Positions 49,232 through 62,009 of a stretch of DNA of 64,000 bases are shown here, piece after piece. The translations under genes were made by a program, and so were the position numbers. The stretch is from Arbacia lixula (lineage: Eukaryota > Echinodermata > Echinoidea > Arbacioida > Arbaciidae), in the NCBI GenBank assembly GCA_963669155.1, contig OZ022589.1, forward strand, positions 4,570,854-4,634,853, in the 5' to 3' direction. A model generated the notes under the pieces. The model ran no database searches. It worked only from the letters and a program-made list of their open reading frames with translations, and had not been told where the DNA came from. The stretch's first letter is position 1. The number at the start of each line of letters is the position of its first letter.

Positions 49232-49258
49232 AGGTGTGTGTGTGTGTGTGTGGGGGGG
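49232..49258 (+). repeat. (GT)n followed by poly-G
   Basis: About ten GT units then eight G, the same order as at 6123 and 32763. Confidence 0.9.
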
Positions 49259-49518
49259 GTGCGTTCTATGACGTGGTCATTCTGTGACTGTGTACCGTTG
49301 TGGGATGGGCGAGGGTCTTTCTCCTCCTCTATCGGGCGTGACCTTTTAGCTTGGCGCCAGGAGTGCGGACACACGGGCACCACAGCGAACCCTCCTCCGA
49401 TTCTCACCTGACCCGCTTTGAATTTCTAGGGGGTCGGATTTACAAGGGCCAACCAAAACCAATACCAAGACCAGGGACATCTAGCGCTAAAAGTTAAGAT
49501 CAATCATAATGCCCCAAA

Positions 49519-49594
49519 TTAAACACAACTTTGCGTTTAATCACAAGTATCTATGCGCAATGTGTGATGAATATTAAACGCAAGTTGCATTTAA
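49519..49594. repeat. small hairpin, about 24-bp arms
   Basis: ATTAAACACAACTTTGCG (49519-49542 arm) is the imperfect inverse of the arm at 49572-49594, which ends CAAGTTGCATTTAAT. The loop is about 29 bases. Confidence 0.65.
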
Positions 49595-50524
49595 TCATAA
49601 CGATATTTTAGTGCAAGACGGCCCAAGACGTATACGATAAATCGCTGTTGTAATGGCAAAGAAAACCAAGTTTGGAATACGACAGTATTGACAATTGACA
49701 GAGAACAAAGGACATAAACATGTTTGTTCATGCAGTGATGTATTCTTTAATACCGATGACACGGATAGGCCCCAGGAAAAGACGGCCTGTCCCTGACTTA
49801 ATACGTAAAATATACAATTTGCTGGACGAAGCTTTTACCTTATCACAGTAGAGCTCGGCTTACTCATTTGTCATGATAAGTGAGCCCCCTAAATCTTCTG
49901 CATTTCCTTGTTTTAACTCTTTAAAGAATATTATTAAAATGCGTACTTGTATGATATGGCCAATTTGTGCATTTCACAATGGTGAGAGTACCTTCACTTT
50001 ACATGTAAAACTGGGATATTGTGCTTTGATATGTTATTCAGTTTATTTACGTGTTTCATTGTTTGATATGTAATACTATAATCATGGCAATCATGTCCCA
50101 AATATAGACCAGCATTAAATGCTAATTAGGCATCCTGCAAAAAAGGGAAATGTATTTACAAATAGATAAACTAAATGTATACATGACGCAAGCCAAGACG
50201 AGACTGGATGAAATCATCTGTGAAACCATTGACATAAAATGGAGTCCAAAAAAGCTATCCCTGATACTGGTAGCAATTATTCCAGTGTGGAATCGGCAAC
50301 TTGTCGGGTGAGGCTTCCATTACATGGCCGTGGTAGACGGGCTGCAATTGTAGGAGACGATGCCCATATCGGTGTCAGGGAGCGCGTGTCTATACCTGAT
50401 GATTGCGATGGTGTGCGCTCCCGTTTGTTACGAACATCGTTTCGATCCCGGAGAGTTATTTATGGTGATCAGGGTGTTGCTAAGCACCGTCTGACCGACA
50501 ATGAGGAAGGATTCTAGGAGAGGG

Positions 50525-50820
50525 GACGGAAGCAACGGGGATCGAGGGGGGGGGGGGGGGGGGGGAGGGGGTAATGATTGGATGGGGGAAGGGGGGGGGA
50601 GAAGCAGGAAACAGACCATGCAGACACAGGAAGATACGGTGAGATGTGGGGGGGGGGGGAGGGGTAGAAGGGGGCATGAGGGGAAAAACGAAAGAGGAAG
50701 AGGGGGGGTTCTGGAGAAGGATAGCGAGAGGGCGAAGTGGTAGATGGAAGAGAGCAGAGAGGTAGAAAAGGGGAGAGAAAGAGAGAGAGAGAGGGAGGGG
50801 GGGTGGGGGAGAGAGGGGGG

Positions 50821-50873
<53 letters not shown>

Positions 50874-50905
50874 AGGGAGAGAGAGCGGGGGGGGGGAGGG
50901 GGTGG
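50525..50905 (+). repeat. purine tract, poly-G and (GA)n
   Basis: Nearly 380 bases of almost pure purine on the + strand. There are several G runs (50547-50564, 50591-50599, 50648-50660) and a GA block (50826-50866). Confidence 0.94.
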
Positions 50906-50909
50906 TGTT

Positions 50910-52570
50910 ACAAAATCGGGTGTATCGGGAGGCTCAGTAACAGCTAAATAAAAGGACAGAAAGAATAGGTTGTCGAAGGGACGTAAGAGTTCAAGTATGA
51001 TTTATACAACATCGACCACAAACATGACAGATCTAATCATCCTTGAGTTACAAGAGCGTTCTTCCTACCAACCCAACCTACCTTCTGTAAGGTGAAGCGG
51101 TACATTGATCTGAGAACAATGACAGGCTTAGGTAAGGTAACGCAATAATAATATTGATGATTAAACATTAACCATGCTAATATAGTGCCAAAAAGGTAAA
51201 TATGACACGTTGGTTGCACAATATTTTAGACCTTAAAAACAAATTACCTCAGCAATTATGGAGTTAATGGCCTTTATTATATTTATCAAGCCTTTTGTTT
51301 GATCAATGGTTGGGCAGTTCAGATAATGGTAATGTCTTTAAATGAAGCCTGTCGGTAATAACTGCACTGATTTGACGGTCATGAAATATATAGAAATGTT
51401 ATGAAAGTTATCTAAGATAGGATATTAAGACAGCATTAATCTCCCAGGAACTGATTACGATTAGTACTATTGGAGACAGAAACAAACCTCTCCCCGAACT
51501 TTTGTGAACCATGTGAACGCTGAGGTTGTATTTTGTCTTCGGCGATAGTGAACTACACATACTTGGAATCAAATTAAACCATGTGGCAACTGCTTCAGGA
51601 AAGACATGGTATGTGTGTGTATATTGCAAGGGCCCATCATCATAATTGGTCACCACCGACTTGCATGGTTCAAAAGCTGTTGAATGGGGTACCAACCGAT
51701 ATATCGTTCTACATTATCAATGTCGGCGCATTCCTTGCCAGCGCGCGGCAATGACCCGTCTTAAGTTGCGTCAGCGCACGCCGTTCTCTAACTTAATTTG
51801 GCGCTCTGGCGAAACCTACATCGGGAATTTGCTTCAGAAAGGAATGCTGATAGCAAATTGACCCGATTGTCTGTACTCCACAGTCGACAATTTGAGATAT
51901 AGATCTAATAACAGACCTCTCTGCGGTAGGGGTTCGTGCGCTGAAAGATCATGACTGCATCGAGAGCACCGTGACACTACTGCCAAATCAGATGCAGTGG
52001 AGACAACGTCCTGCGTAGTCTTGATGTGAGTCAAACAAAGCGGTGGTTCTAAACAAAGCGAAGGTGTTTAGAGCCACTCTTCATGTTGCTTTGCTCATCA
52101 TCTTAATGGTCTTTAGGGAAATATCTTCTTCTTCTGTTCTTTCCCGCTTTGGGTATTGTCTTTCACCTAGCTTTTCCTCTTTTTAGTATCGCTTCTTTAT
52201 TACTTTTCCATTTGCCCCTCTCATTTTTGTATTGGCATTTCTCTGCTCTTCAATTTCATATTCTGCTCCTTTTTTTTTCTTTTGTTTCTTAAAGAGATTT
52301 GGAAAGTTACTGTTACATACGGTACAAAGACGTAACTTTATGTTTGTAGAAAATAGGGAGAACTATTCTCTAATTTGCGAGAGAGGTATTCTGATTGGAA
52401 ATAACTGGACGTGACACATATACTTTACAATATATACCCCCAGACTAGACAGCTTTACACTGTGCGCCATCGCAATACACATGTTGTTTCTGAAAGTACG
52501 GGCAGAAAACAATAAACGTGAATTGCAACAGTCCATCTACTGTGACGTTTGTCCGAGAAGACAGTGGACA
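50910..52570. other. no gene recognised
   Basis: Mostly AT-rich. A CpG-richer patch at 51715-51830 lies in a 72-codon + frame (51646-51861) with no known domain; a T-rich patch lies at 52266-52290. Confidence 0.5.
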
Positions 52571-52572
52571 AG

Positions 52573-53360
52573 TGTATTTTTCATCCAACCCAATTCATTT
52601 GTGACGTTGATCCACATAGTAGACAATCGCTCCCTAATCTCTTGAATGTTTACACCGTATGTTCTAAACCAAGCCCAGTTTCGCTTTTTAAAGCGCAAAC
52701 AGAAAAAAGGGAAAGTTATCTAAATGGATAATATATACATAATATATCCTTTGTTACGTTAATCCCCAACGTATACGGTCGTTACCCCAATTTCTTGGAT
52801 GTTTACACCGTACGTTCTCAACCTAGCCAGTTTCGCTTCTGAACTTTCAACCAGACAAAAAGAAAGTTGTATCAATGGAAGTGAGTTGCAACCATATCCC
52901 GAAGGGCGAAAGACACTCCGACTGATTGATGGAATTCATATCTTTCAGCTCAAAATGTTCTTCTCCATCTTCCTTTCCTCTCTCATCCGCTCCTCCATCT
53001 ACATGTATGTTTTTTTTTCCACTTCCTCTTCGTCTTCTCTTCTTTCTTCCTAACTTTATATATGCGCTTTCATCGAGGCTTTATTTGTATGCCATTCACT
53101 TGTGACTGCAGAACATGAAACGAATACTTGACATTATGCTTCTAGCAATACTTTACATTGCATCCGAACTTAAGATTTACACAGTGCGCTTTCACCAAGC
53201 CCAGATTTGCTTCAGCCAGATATATTTGCAGACCAAAAAAAAAAGAAGAAGTGATATCATTGGACTTGAATTGCAACCCAATCGTCAAGGTGGAAGGATA
53301 TCTCAAGAGGTTGATGGAATATCTTTCACCAAATTTGCTCCTTTCGATATGAATTTTTCT
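52573..53360 (+). repeat. three diverged copies of one repeat unit
   Basis: Copy A (about 52573-52735), B (52741-52960) and C (53100-53360) share ordered blocks. A and B share ATGTTTACACCGTA, GTTCT-AACC and AGTTTCGCTT (A at 52647, B at 52799). B and C share AAGAAAGTTGTATCA-TGGA against AAGAAGTGATATCATTGGA, then GTTGCAACC-type and TTGATGGAAT. C also has ACCAAGCCCAGATTTGCTT, related to AAGCCCAGTTTCGCTT of A. They are old and unevenly spaced, in the same orientation. Confidence 0.55.
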
Positions 53361-53364
53361 TCAG

Positions 53365-56300
53365 CTGAATTCCGGTAATCCATACATTTTATTCAATTTG
53401 TTTCGCCATGGTGGCGGTTGATTTCACAGTTGCTTTTCACACCTCGATCGAGTTGCATATACATGTACAAAGTGAAGGCAAAGGCAACTGACCGATTGCT
53501 TTCTGGATTCAGAGCTGCATGACCATGATGCCAGACAAGGCAAGATGCATGCATATCTGAGTGATTAATTGGTTCGGCATTGGCGAAGCTTGTCGTTGAC
53601 AGACGCGATTCTAGTCTCGATTACATCGCGTGATTTCCCAGGAACGGATGGCGAATTTTTTACATCAGTAATACATGTAATTTACATTGTCTTAACATGG
53701 GAGATAAATCTATAGATCGCCGTGATAATGTTGGTGTCCCATCTCAAATTCGATTTACTGACCAAATGGTTTGGGTGTTTGTATGGTATATTTGCCGAAC
53801 TCTTTCCATTACATACCGTTTCCCGACTTTAATATCACAGTGCAATTCTTAATGACCGTGAAGTTTTTTATATTTGCCACGGGTAAGAAAAAAAAGCAAC
53901 CAATAGTATACATGTCAACTTTTCCAGTTTTAGCTGAAAACCATAAATCTCAGCGGTAGCGTTCTTGGAAGATATTCCATCTGCCAGATAAGCTCTCTCG
54001 CTTTAAAATGTTTCTTTCACTTTCTCCGCTTTCCCTCTCGCATATCTGCACGGATTTAAGGTGAACAGAATTAAGGGAATTTGTGAAAAACATGTGGAAT
54101 GATAGCACGTAACCCAATGCCAAGGCTACGCCAGGATTTGACGGATTAGCTCACTGAACAGGTATATACTGGAATAAATATAGGAATGGTATTGGATGTG
54201 ACCGTGAAGAGCCAGTGATATCTCTGCAACAAGTCTAACATACAGGAAGCGAACAAATCGTTTCATATTGCTTATCGCTCTATGATTATCATCATTCACA
54301 ATTGAATGTAATATGATTGTATTTCTACAATACTCAAATAAATTGGCGGGCACGAACCCGTGTCAAAGAGTCTGAACTTCTCAGCCTACGTCACATATGG
54401 ATGTTTGTACAAGCGAAGGCAGGGTAGACACTTGAAATGTATATGTATTTATGTGAGTGTGTGAGTTAGTGTGCGTGTGTATTGTGTATAGTAAGAAGAA
54501 CGTTCTTCTCAACCCTACATGCCCAGCTACCTTGAGCACTTACATGTATGTGTCTGTATGCATTGTAGCAGTCCATATGATATGTAGATCGTGGATGGAT
54601 TAAGCTTTACTCAGCTTTAAATAGGTGGCATCTGAAACCCGCCTCGCAGTGACTGACATAATTTAAAGGGGTCGATCAGCGTGCCTTCTTGGTTGATATG
54701 TATATACAATAAAACTTGCCTCGACGTCAGTATTGTATACATTTACTTCCATGGGTATTTCAATCGATAGTCGAAAACACGTTCTAGAGTCGCTTACCTT
54801 GATAAGTAAGACTATTTACATATTATATCCGTTTATTATCATCCATCCCAAACACCTCTACATTTGTATTAAACCTCAGTTATTATGCGAAACCAAATCT
54901 TGAGTATCAGTTGCTAAACTTATATCCTAACCACGGTGACTGCGATCTAAGACGTCACAATTCACCTTTTCTGCACGTCTTGAGACACGTGTTTGACATG
55001 TTTGAATATGGCCTCAAATAGAAGGTCGGCAGGTATGAGCTTCAATTACCGATATTCTGACTCCGATATTATTAGCAATAGTTTTTCCACTACAGAAGAA
55101 GCCGCTCAAATCTGTGTCCAAGATGCCGTACATGAAGTTGTACTGTGTTCAAGTGCGCATGCCCAAACGGCACGCGTTCACACGAATCAAGATCGAAGGT
55201 CCTAGAAGAAAGATTTTTCATTGTCCCATGTATTGACCATTCTACACTGCACCACCTCTCCTAGAGGGAAGGCAATCAAATTTAAGCCGAAAAGGTAGAT
55301 TTTACGTTTAAATTCAGTTATTTCATTCGCGATGCAAATTAACACCAATATATCATTCACGATGCAAATACCGGTATTATTTACATACGGATGTAACTAA
55401 TCTCACTGCAGGAGTGAGTTTCAAATACTAGTAGTTACGGAGAGTGCTTTTTAGAATTTCCTCCCTGTGTGAGATTATCTGTGCATGATACGCAAATGAT
55501 ACCAGTCTTTGCATCGATATTCAAATATCGGTATTCGTATTGAATCTCACGTGTGGCTCATTGCGTGAGTGAGGCTATTGAAATCTATACGTGGGTCATT
55601 TGAAAAGCAGAGCGGGGAAGGTTAGAATTTTTCGATTGCTATGTGCTCTATCATTATTAACTATCGATTCAGCGTTTGTCCGTATCGATCTTAAAGCAAA
55701 CAAGTAGTTGATTTATATACTTCACTTACATTTAACAATCTTGTATTAAATCGTTGGTCGGTGGTGATGTACAAATCATTTTAGATCACCTTTTGTGTCT
55801 TTAATTTGAACTGTACCCTCAAATCAGTATCCATATGATTTGTAGCAGTACAAATTTGTTTAATATGAGTTTTACTGAGACTTATGTCGATTGAAAAGTT
55901 TAGTTTTTGAATACGTTCCTTCGATATAGATTCGTTTCTCTGTAACATGAAATTGGTGGATTCCAACCAACATTTTCTTTTAGATTAACGTTGATTGAGG
56001 CACAAATAATGTATTTTGCGATTCGTTTATGGAAATACTATCAAGTAGCAGGCTGTCGCTAACTTCAGGTGCATCGCTCGTGATCGATCATTCCCAGTTC
56101 ACCCGATCGTGATCGAATATTTTGTCAGAGTAGCCCGCATTGAGATAACCGCGTGGGTCCGTCAGCTGGCAAACCTTTATTTCAAATGCGGGTCTTTAAA
56201 CTTTCCCGATCTCGTTGTCTGTGCGCATCAGTAAACACACACAAACCGCATGGCTCGGTAGAATTTATGGCACTGAAGATGTTAACCTGTGCAGATCAAG

Positions 56301-56755
56301 CAAGGAAACGAATAATGCACGATTAAGCGCTTGAGGTGAGTTCTGGTGTCATGCATGAAATTCATGTTGGGCCTTCACCATACATTTGCTTTCACCTTAG
56401 CGTTTCTAGGTGTTTTATGTGTTTGGGCGTTATCAAGATTGAGATGGCGTGCACAATGTTTCCTTTCAAGCACTGCATTCATACACTTCGGAATTTCACA
56501 TTAACATATTGCGTGCATAACCAGTACGATTGCTATGCTCTCATAAGTGCGAGTTCCTTTATTCATGCCACTTTATGCTAGCTTTCGTTAAGGAAATGTG
56601 AATTTTAGTCTTCATCTGTTAATTCTTCCGCACATTGCCTTCTAAATTCACCATGTCCAACAAATTCACATTAGCAAATAGTTATTTTCCCTTGAAACAA
56701 ATATAATTCTCCTTTCTTTAAATGTAGGGTACTAGACCTATCGCAGGTCAAACCG
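53365..56755. other. no gene recognised
   Basis: Holds a near-repeat TCATTCGCGATGCAAAT / TCATTCACGATGCAAAT at about 55322 and 55354. A donor-like GCTTGAG|GTGAGT at about 56328-56342 follows a stop-bearing short frame, and a 70-codon + frame at 54993-55205 has no known domain. Confidence 0.45.
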
Positions 56756-56760
56756 ATAAC

Positions 56761-56840
56761 AAACGTGTCAATTCCACGGGAAAAAGAAAATAATGTTTAG
56801 GAACTTCCCTCACAATATTATAAATGTAAACTGACTTTAA
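56761..56840 (-). repeat. dispersed repeat, copy 3
   Basis: Reverse-complement relative of 9979-10056: AGTTCCTAAA, ATAATATTGTGAGGG, CAGTTTACA and a CGTGGAATTGACAC block occur in the same order. Roughly three quarters of positions match over 75 bases, by eye. Confidence 0.6.
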
Positions 56841-56844
56841 GCGG

Positions 56845-58435
56845 AATGAAAACTTGATTTTGAAGAGGTTTGGACGAGTCGTCCAGAACTTTCCAAACCC
56901 ATATTCAAGGAATGCCCCCTGACCGAAGCATCGCGCACAGATGAGGGCTATACGGTATATGAATGTAGACCAGGGTCGCTACTAAACGGGTGGTTCAAAC
57001 ATAAACAAGGATTGATCTTCGCTTTTACTGAAAACGTTTGCGAAGCTCTGACTGTGAGATTTGATACAGATTATCATAACGGCATACTGCTGCTCCATGC
57101 TGATTTTCGTGACCTTTATTTATGAAGGGGTATCGTATACCTTTGACATCAAAAGCTATAGTAATCACTTATCAGAAGCTAGACACGGTGTTAAAGACAT
57201 TATCTATGTACCATGTCAACAGCTATGTATTGATTTGTTGTATGTCTCATGATTCTTTTTCGTGTTTTGGGGGTTTCTTTACTTTTTCTAGCATTTTACA
57301 ACACAAATGAAAGACATGTACATTATTTAGTGTCATGGTAGAAAATATGTATGTGTCCGTATTCATGCGTGGTGTCTGTGATGAAATATGTATGTACGTG
57401 TGTGAGTTTATATTATTGGGTATGTGTCTGCGCACACACGTGCGTATGTCTTCATGATATTTTTTTTACGGGAACATTCTCACGCACGTCTCGTGTAGAA
57501 CGACATGTAAGAGTAAATACCACATAAACAATACTGTAATCCTCGACATTGCTCTAGTTGCGAACGGAGGAAAAAGGAGGGGGTGTATAGCTAGTATCGA
57601 TAATCGATAGACAGCTTTGAATTCGTGGATGATCGTCAGGACAAGTGTATCGCTTAGTCGCCTGTCCTTGGTGTTTCGGCGGGAGCAGCGGACCGGATGG
57701 ATTCCCACCGGCTCGCGAGCCAAATGTAACCTGATTTGCCTCGCTCCTAATCAACTTTCGAACGATCGAAGGTTTGGGTCTTAATCCCGCAGAATACGAC
57801 ATTGTATGCGGACGCGATCAATGGGATACTAGCAGATGCGCAAAGAAAGGCGATAAAAGCGGAGAAAACCCGCCACGGAGGGTCATAGAACACGCCGAGA
57901 CTGTTCAACCACGTGAATAATGAGATTCGATTCCAGCAGCTTACACGCGATATATTACAATTGTGATGATAAAAGTGAAAATATAAATCCTTTATAATTG
58001 TTTTTTTTTACTTATAGAAATGATATGCTTGATTTTGCAACTGTACCCTTTATGCGCTATTGAGGCATTTTTGCACTGTTATCAAAATACAAATAATCCA
58101 GGATATTGTCTTGCACTCAAGGAGTTAAATCCAAGAATCCACAAGATGCTGACCGGAGGGAGGTGGGTGATACAGACTTACAAAGTGCACAATTTACACT
58201 AATACATTCACATAACTGAGGTTAAAATGGCATTGCACTACCAAGAACAACACGAATGGAGTACATCATTATTGAGATCATGCTTGAAGCAAAAGAAATC
58301 GTGAACATGATTATTGTGTATCATTAAAACATACTTACCAGATGCCTTTTTTTTGCAAGGAGAATTGAACAAATAAATAGTTATCAAATAATAATAAAAT
58401 AAACAATCAAGTGCACAATTCAATACACTACTTCA
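56845..58435. other. no gene recognised
   Basis: Contains a CpG-richer patch at 57660-57910 with opposite-strand frames but no identifiable product. Confidence 0.5.
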
Positions 58436-58444
58436 TACTCATGT

Positions 58445-58521
58445 ACTCACAGACACACGCACACATACACAGACTTACACACATACACACACACACACAA
58501 CCTAACACACACACACACACC
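58445..58521 (+). repeat. (CA)n-rich microsatellite
   Basis: Imperfect CA repeats with ACACATAC and CCTAAC interruptions. Confidence 0.93.
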
Positions 58522-58524
58522 TAA

Positions 58525-59865
58525 ACGTGTTGATCGTCCTTGCCTCTTGCTCGATTTACCATACCAAGGGAGTCATTTTGGTGTTCGGCAGTTCAGGGCT
58601 GGCTTATTTCAAGATCAAGTATCACCCATCAAATTAGAGTCCGTTTTCCTGGTCGCTGATCATCCGTGTTGCACCGAGTGACACAAACAAGCGATTTGAG
58701 TCCCACGAGGGGTGAGATGCACTGGTCTGCTCCATTAGTCGAATGAAAGTTATCGGAAGTAAGAAAGTACATATAGATCACTGGGATAAAAGGAATACAC
58801 ACTGCTAGCATAATACTGTAGAGTGACATGATAAAAGAAGAACGATTCTGACCGATATTGACGTGTAATCCAGGGTCCTTCCCATGGGATTTTTTGTATA
58901 CATAAAAGGCGAAGAATCTAGTCAGGTCGAAAAAGCTAAGTTACAAAACACTAAAAGCGTAAAATAATTGGAGCTAACTAGATCACAGGTAACATTTACG
59001 TATCGTTTTTTGTTTATTAACAAAGAAGCACATAATTTATCAGACGTTTACATAGCACATTTCTTTCATAGACTGTTTTCAAAGGGACCTTAATTTGTAT
59101 GTTCATATGTAATTCATTATCATCATTCCGTTTAGGTATGTGTTTGACTTTAAATGTCAATGAAATGTATGAGGGAATTACCTTATGTAATCAACGCATA
59201 AATTGAATAAAAAACTCCGCCATAGAGACAAAATAGATTTAAAATAGAACAAATAACATATCAAGGTAAATTCATTAATCAGTGAAGAACGCGATACAGC
59301 TCGTCAATTTTCAAATCAAAGTTCTCCGTTTTCACCTTCCATTTTATGTATTTAATGCAGTTTACAATGTATGATTTCATCAGTCCTTCATTTTTTCTCA
59401 AAGTTCAATGTGCATTTTTCTCCCTTGATATAACAAGGTCCCCAGGAAGGACGCTCACATGTTCTTCACAAAAAGAGGAATGTTCGAATAAGGTTAGATA
59501 TCGACCTAACAGTAATGGGCAGGGTGATTTCTGCAACTTTTACATGAACAATTGGTTGCTCTTTGCCGTTTCGCATTTACCACGAGGCATGAACTACATG
59601 TCTCTCTCTATCGATTATGACAACACCAGATTGCCCGATGTTTCTCCGAGTAGCTTGGACAATTAAAGCAGTATGTGAGGTCTATTCCAGACCTACAGCT
59701 TAATCTCTAAATGCTTTATTACCGAATAGTCTTCATAGAACATTCTGTAAATCTTATGCTTTTATGAACATGTTGACTATTTTTTTAGTACTGGCGAAGC
59801 TAGGTATCTAGATTGATGGATGGCATTGGCTGACCAGTCGATGGTAAATTGTGAGTACGGCTGGC
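58525..59865. other. no gene recognised
   Basis: AT-rich; a 107-codon + frame (59346-59666) has no known domain. Confidence 0.5.
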
Positions 59866-59879
59866 CTTTGAAAAGCATT

Positions 59880-60085
59880 TTCAAGTGTTGGCTACCCGGT
59901 AGCCAGGTCTTGCTGTCTAAGGCCGATTAAGGGTCAGCGACGACCCATGCATACCAACTTCGCTGATCATCCCCGGGCCGGGCCAGCGGATTGATCTGGC
60001 TGACGGCGCGGGGAGCTCCGGGGTCCCTTGTGGTCCAAGGGAGGTGTCTGTTAACCTGCGGCCACAGCCTGCTCACTTGAAAACG
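59880..60085. other. GC-rich, hairpin-rich island of unknown nature
   Basis: In AT-rich surroundings this stretch is markedly G+C-rich and holds several short perfect stems: GGCTAC-CCG-GTAGCC (59890), GGGTC-AGCGAC-GACCC (59932) and CCTTG-TGGTC-CAAGG (60027). It also contains CCCCGGGCCGGG. No tRNA boxes or full 5S or 7SK pattern could be seen. It may be the body of a SINE or the 5' part of a LINE. Confidence 0.35.
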
Positions 60086-60196
60086 TATTCAAATGTGAGA
60101 GTCCATTTCCCATGACCCCAAGGCCAGCTAGGTAGGGATGAAGCTAGGGCACACTGAAATACGCAGAAATGGATAGAGGCTGGGAAACATAAGGGA

Positions 60197-60213
60197 GGGG
60201 GGGGGGGGGGGGC
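60197..60213 (+). repeat. poly-G run
   Basis: Uninterrupted G run (GGAGGG then G); another lies at 60607-60620. Confidence 0.93.
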
Positions 60214-60214
60214 T

Positions 60215-61225
60215 AGGTAAGGGCATTGACCTAAAAGAATACAGTTACTTATTGCCTTTTTTTTTGGCCGTATTGACCCTTAATGCGCTGCATGTGGATA
60301 GTAACACACACAAATTCCATAGAGTGCCTTTTTGTCTTTCACAGAAACGGTTAACAAACGATTCTCGCGATCTATTCGTTATGATTATGATAACAAACTT
60401 GTGTGCAGGAGTGTTTGAAGCTTAGATGTATACATTATACAAATCAGTATATGGCGTTCACGCATTGTGGCTCTCAAAATTTATCTTTAACATCCTAGCT
60501 CTCACCCGATGTCTTTTGTTTTTAACGTGAAGATTCGGTGCCGTAGCATACTTATTGCAAGGTGAGGAAACTGTTCTCGGTAAGACGGGGAGAGAGATAG
60601 ATGTGGAGGGGGGGGGGGGGATCTTGCTCCCCTTGAGGAGATGACAATATCACTTGAGTATCGGCGATGAGAACTGGTTGGTGTGTCTGAGAAGAAGTGA
60701 CGGATAGGGGTTAATACAGTGCGTGTGTTTACATATTCAATCGTGCTCTTTCGGCTAACGTCAATGGTAGAATTCTGGATTTGGAGGGCAAGTTCAACAA
60801 CTTTTCACAGAAAGGGGACTGTCACACCCTCTCAAAACTCTCCTGGGGAGAAACCCGTTTTTGGAGAACAGGGCATGGGGATGGTGTGTGTCTGCATATT
60901 ATGCCAAGATGCACAACCATTCTGTCGTCATTCACGAATCCCGATGCCGTTAAGTTTCAACGGCAATATTGTGTAGGGGACAATTCCAGTACGTAATCTT
61001 TAGATAAATTGGGGTGGGGTGGAGGGAGGGGGTGGTAGCAATTTGTCATCTCTCTCACTGACAAGGGGACATATCAAGACGTTTTAGATGCTGCTATTTA
61101 CCACAATGCACTATATTATACCGTGAGGTGTCAATATGAAATGGGGTTCTTAGTGGAAGAAGTAGAAGTAAGTTGGTGGTGGTGTGTGGAGGTGTGGGGT
61201 GGAAGTAAGGGTGTGGAGAGGGGAT
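60215..61225. other. no gene recognised
   Basis: Includes GT/GGT-rich patches around 61010-61035 and 61170-61220. Overlapping frames at 60719-60996 have no domain. Confidence 0.5.
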
Positions 61226-61434
61226 GAGTGAATAAACTTAAAATGATGATGGATGGGCGACCAAAGTTCAAATGGGACACGCATTCGTGTTTTCGGGAGC
61301 TAACGACGATAGTTGGTACCACGGGCTTACTACGGGATAGTGTCCGTCCGTGTGGCTGCATGTCTGTCTCGGATGTTCTGCCGAACTCCCAAAGTGACAC
61401 TGGAGGCGTGACGTGGTGTACATTATTAGCCAAA

Positions 61435-61550
61435 CAAACCTGGCAGGCAGGATCGGGTGCCTCCCACAACACTTCCCGCCATCACTGGAACGAGGTGAAG
61501 CGTCTGGATGCATTTTCCCGCGCAAACCTTGCGGGCGGGATCCGATGCAT
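61435..61550 (+). repeat. diverged 88-bp direct duplication
   Basis: CAAACCTGGCAGGCAGGATC (61435) and CAAACCTTGCGGGCGGGATC (61523) are related, with similarity extending to the next TGC-TC block. They lie in a CpG-rich, G+C-richer stretch (about 61250-61570) with overlapping frames on both strands that I cannot assign. Confidence 0.5.
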
Positions 61551-62009
61551 CGGCCTGGGTTTCCGATCAATGAATTTGGAAATAACATGCAACGTTTTTA
61601 GTAATCAAAACTTATCGCTATGAGTTTTTTTTTTCGTAGCACCGCACGTCGTCGCATCTGCACGATAGCATCAAAGGATATGATGGAATGTGAAAAAACA
61701 ACATCACACGATAAGATGAAGGTTAAAGCTTGAATTACCAATTTTAGTGATCCAATCCCGTTTCTATCCAGAGGCGGGATAATTTGGATGCAGGCGAAAA
61801 TATCTATTTCTCCTTCATCATTCAGAAAATTTTTCACCGTTATAACATGTATTACACATTCCTAGTAATACATGCACCATACACATATTTATATGACACA
61901 GTAAGCTTTACTTCTACATTAGTCTCTATTTTCCCCGACAACGACCACTACCTCTGCTTCAACTTTTTTTTCCCATTATCTTCTCCCTCCTCCACCTCGA
62001 CCCCTGTCT

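Larger units (their letters stand above)
47845..50235. other. no gene recognised
   Basis: Apart from the TG/G repeat and the small hairpin listed separately, there is nothing but short frames. The 92-codon frame at 49133-49411 crosses the repeat. Confidence 0.5.

Noticed and set aside
50239-50517. 92-codon + frame with ATG in good context (MESKKAIPDTG), Arg-rich
   Set aside because: No recognisable domain, no splice or promoter support, and it runs up to a purine tract; a real small gene is possible but not supported.
59990-60010. GATCTGGCTG, a motif also found in 7SK RNA
   Set aside because: Ten bases only; the surrounding sequence does not follow the 7SK 5' domain.
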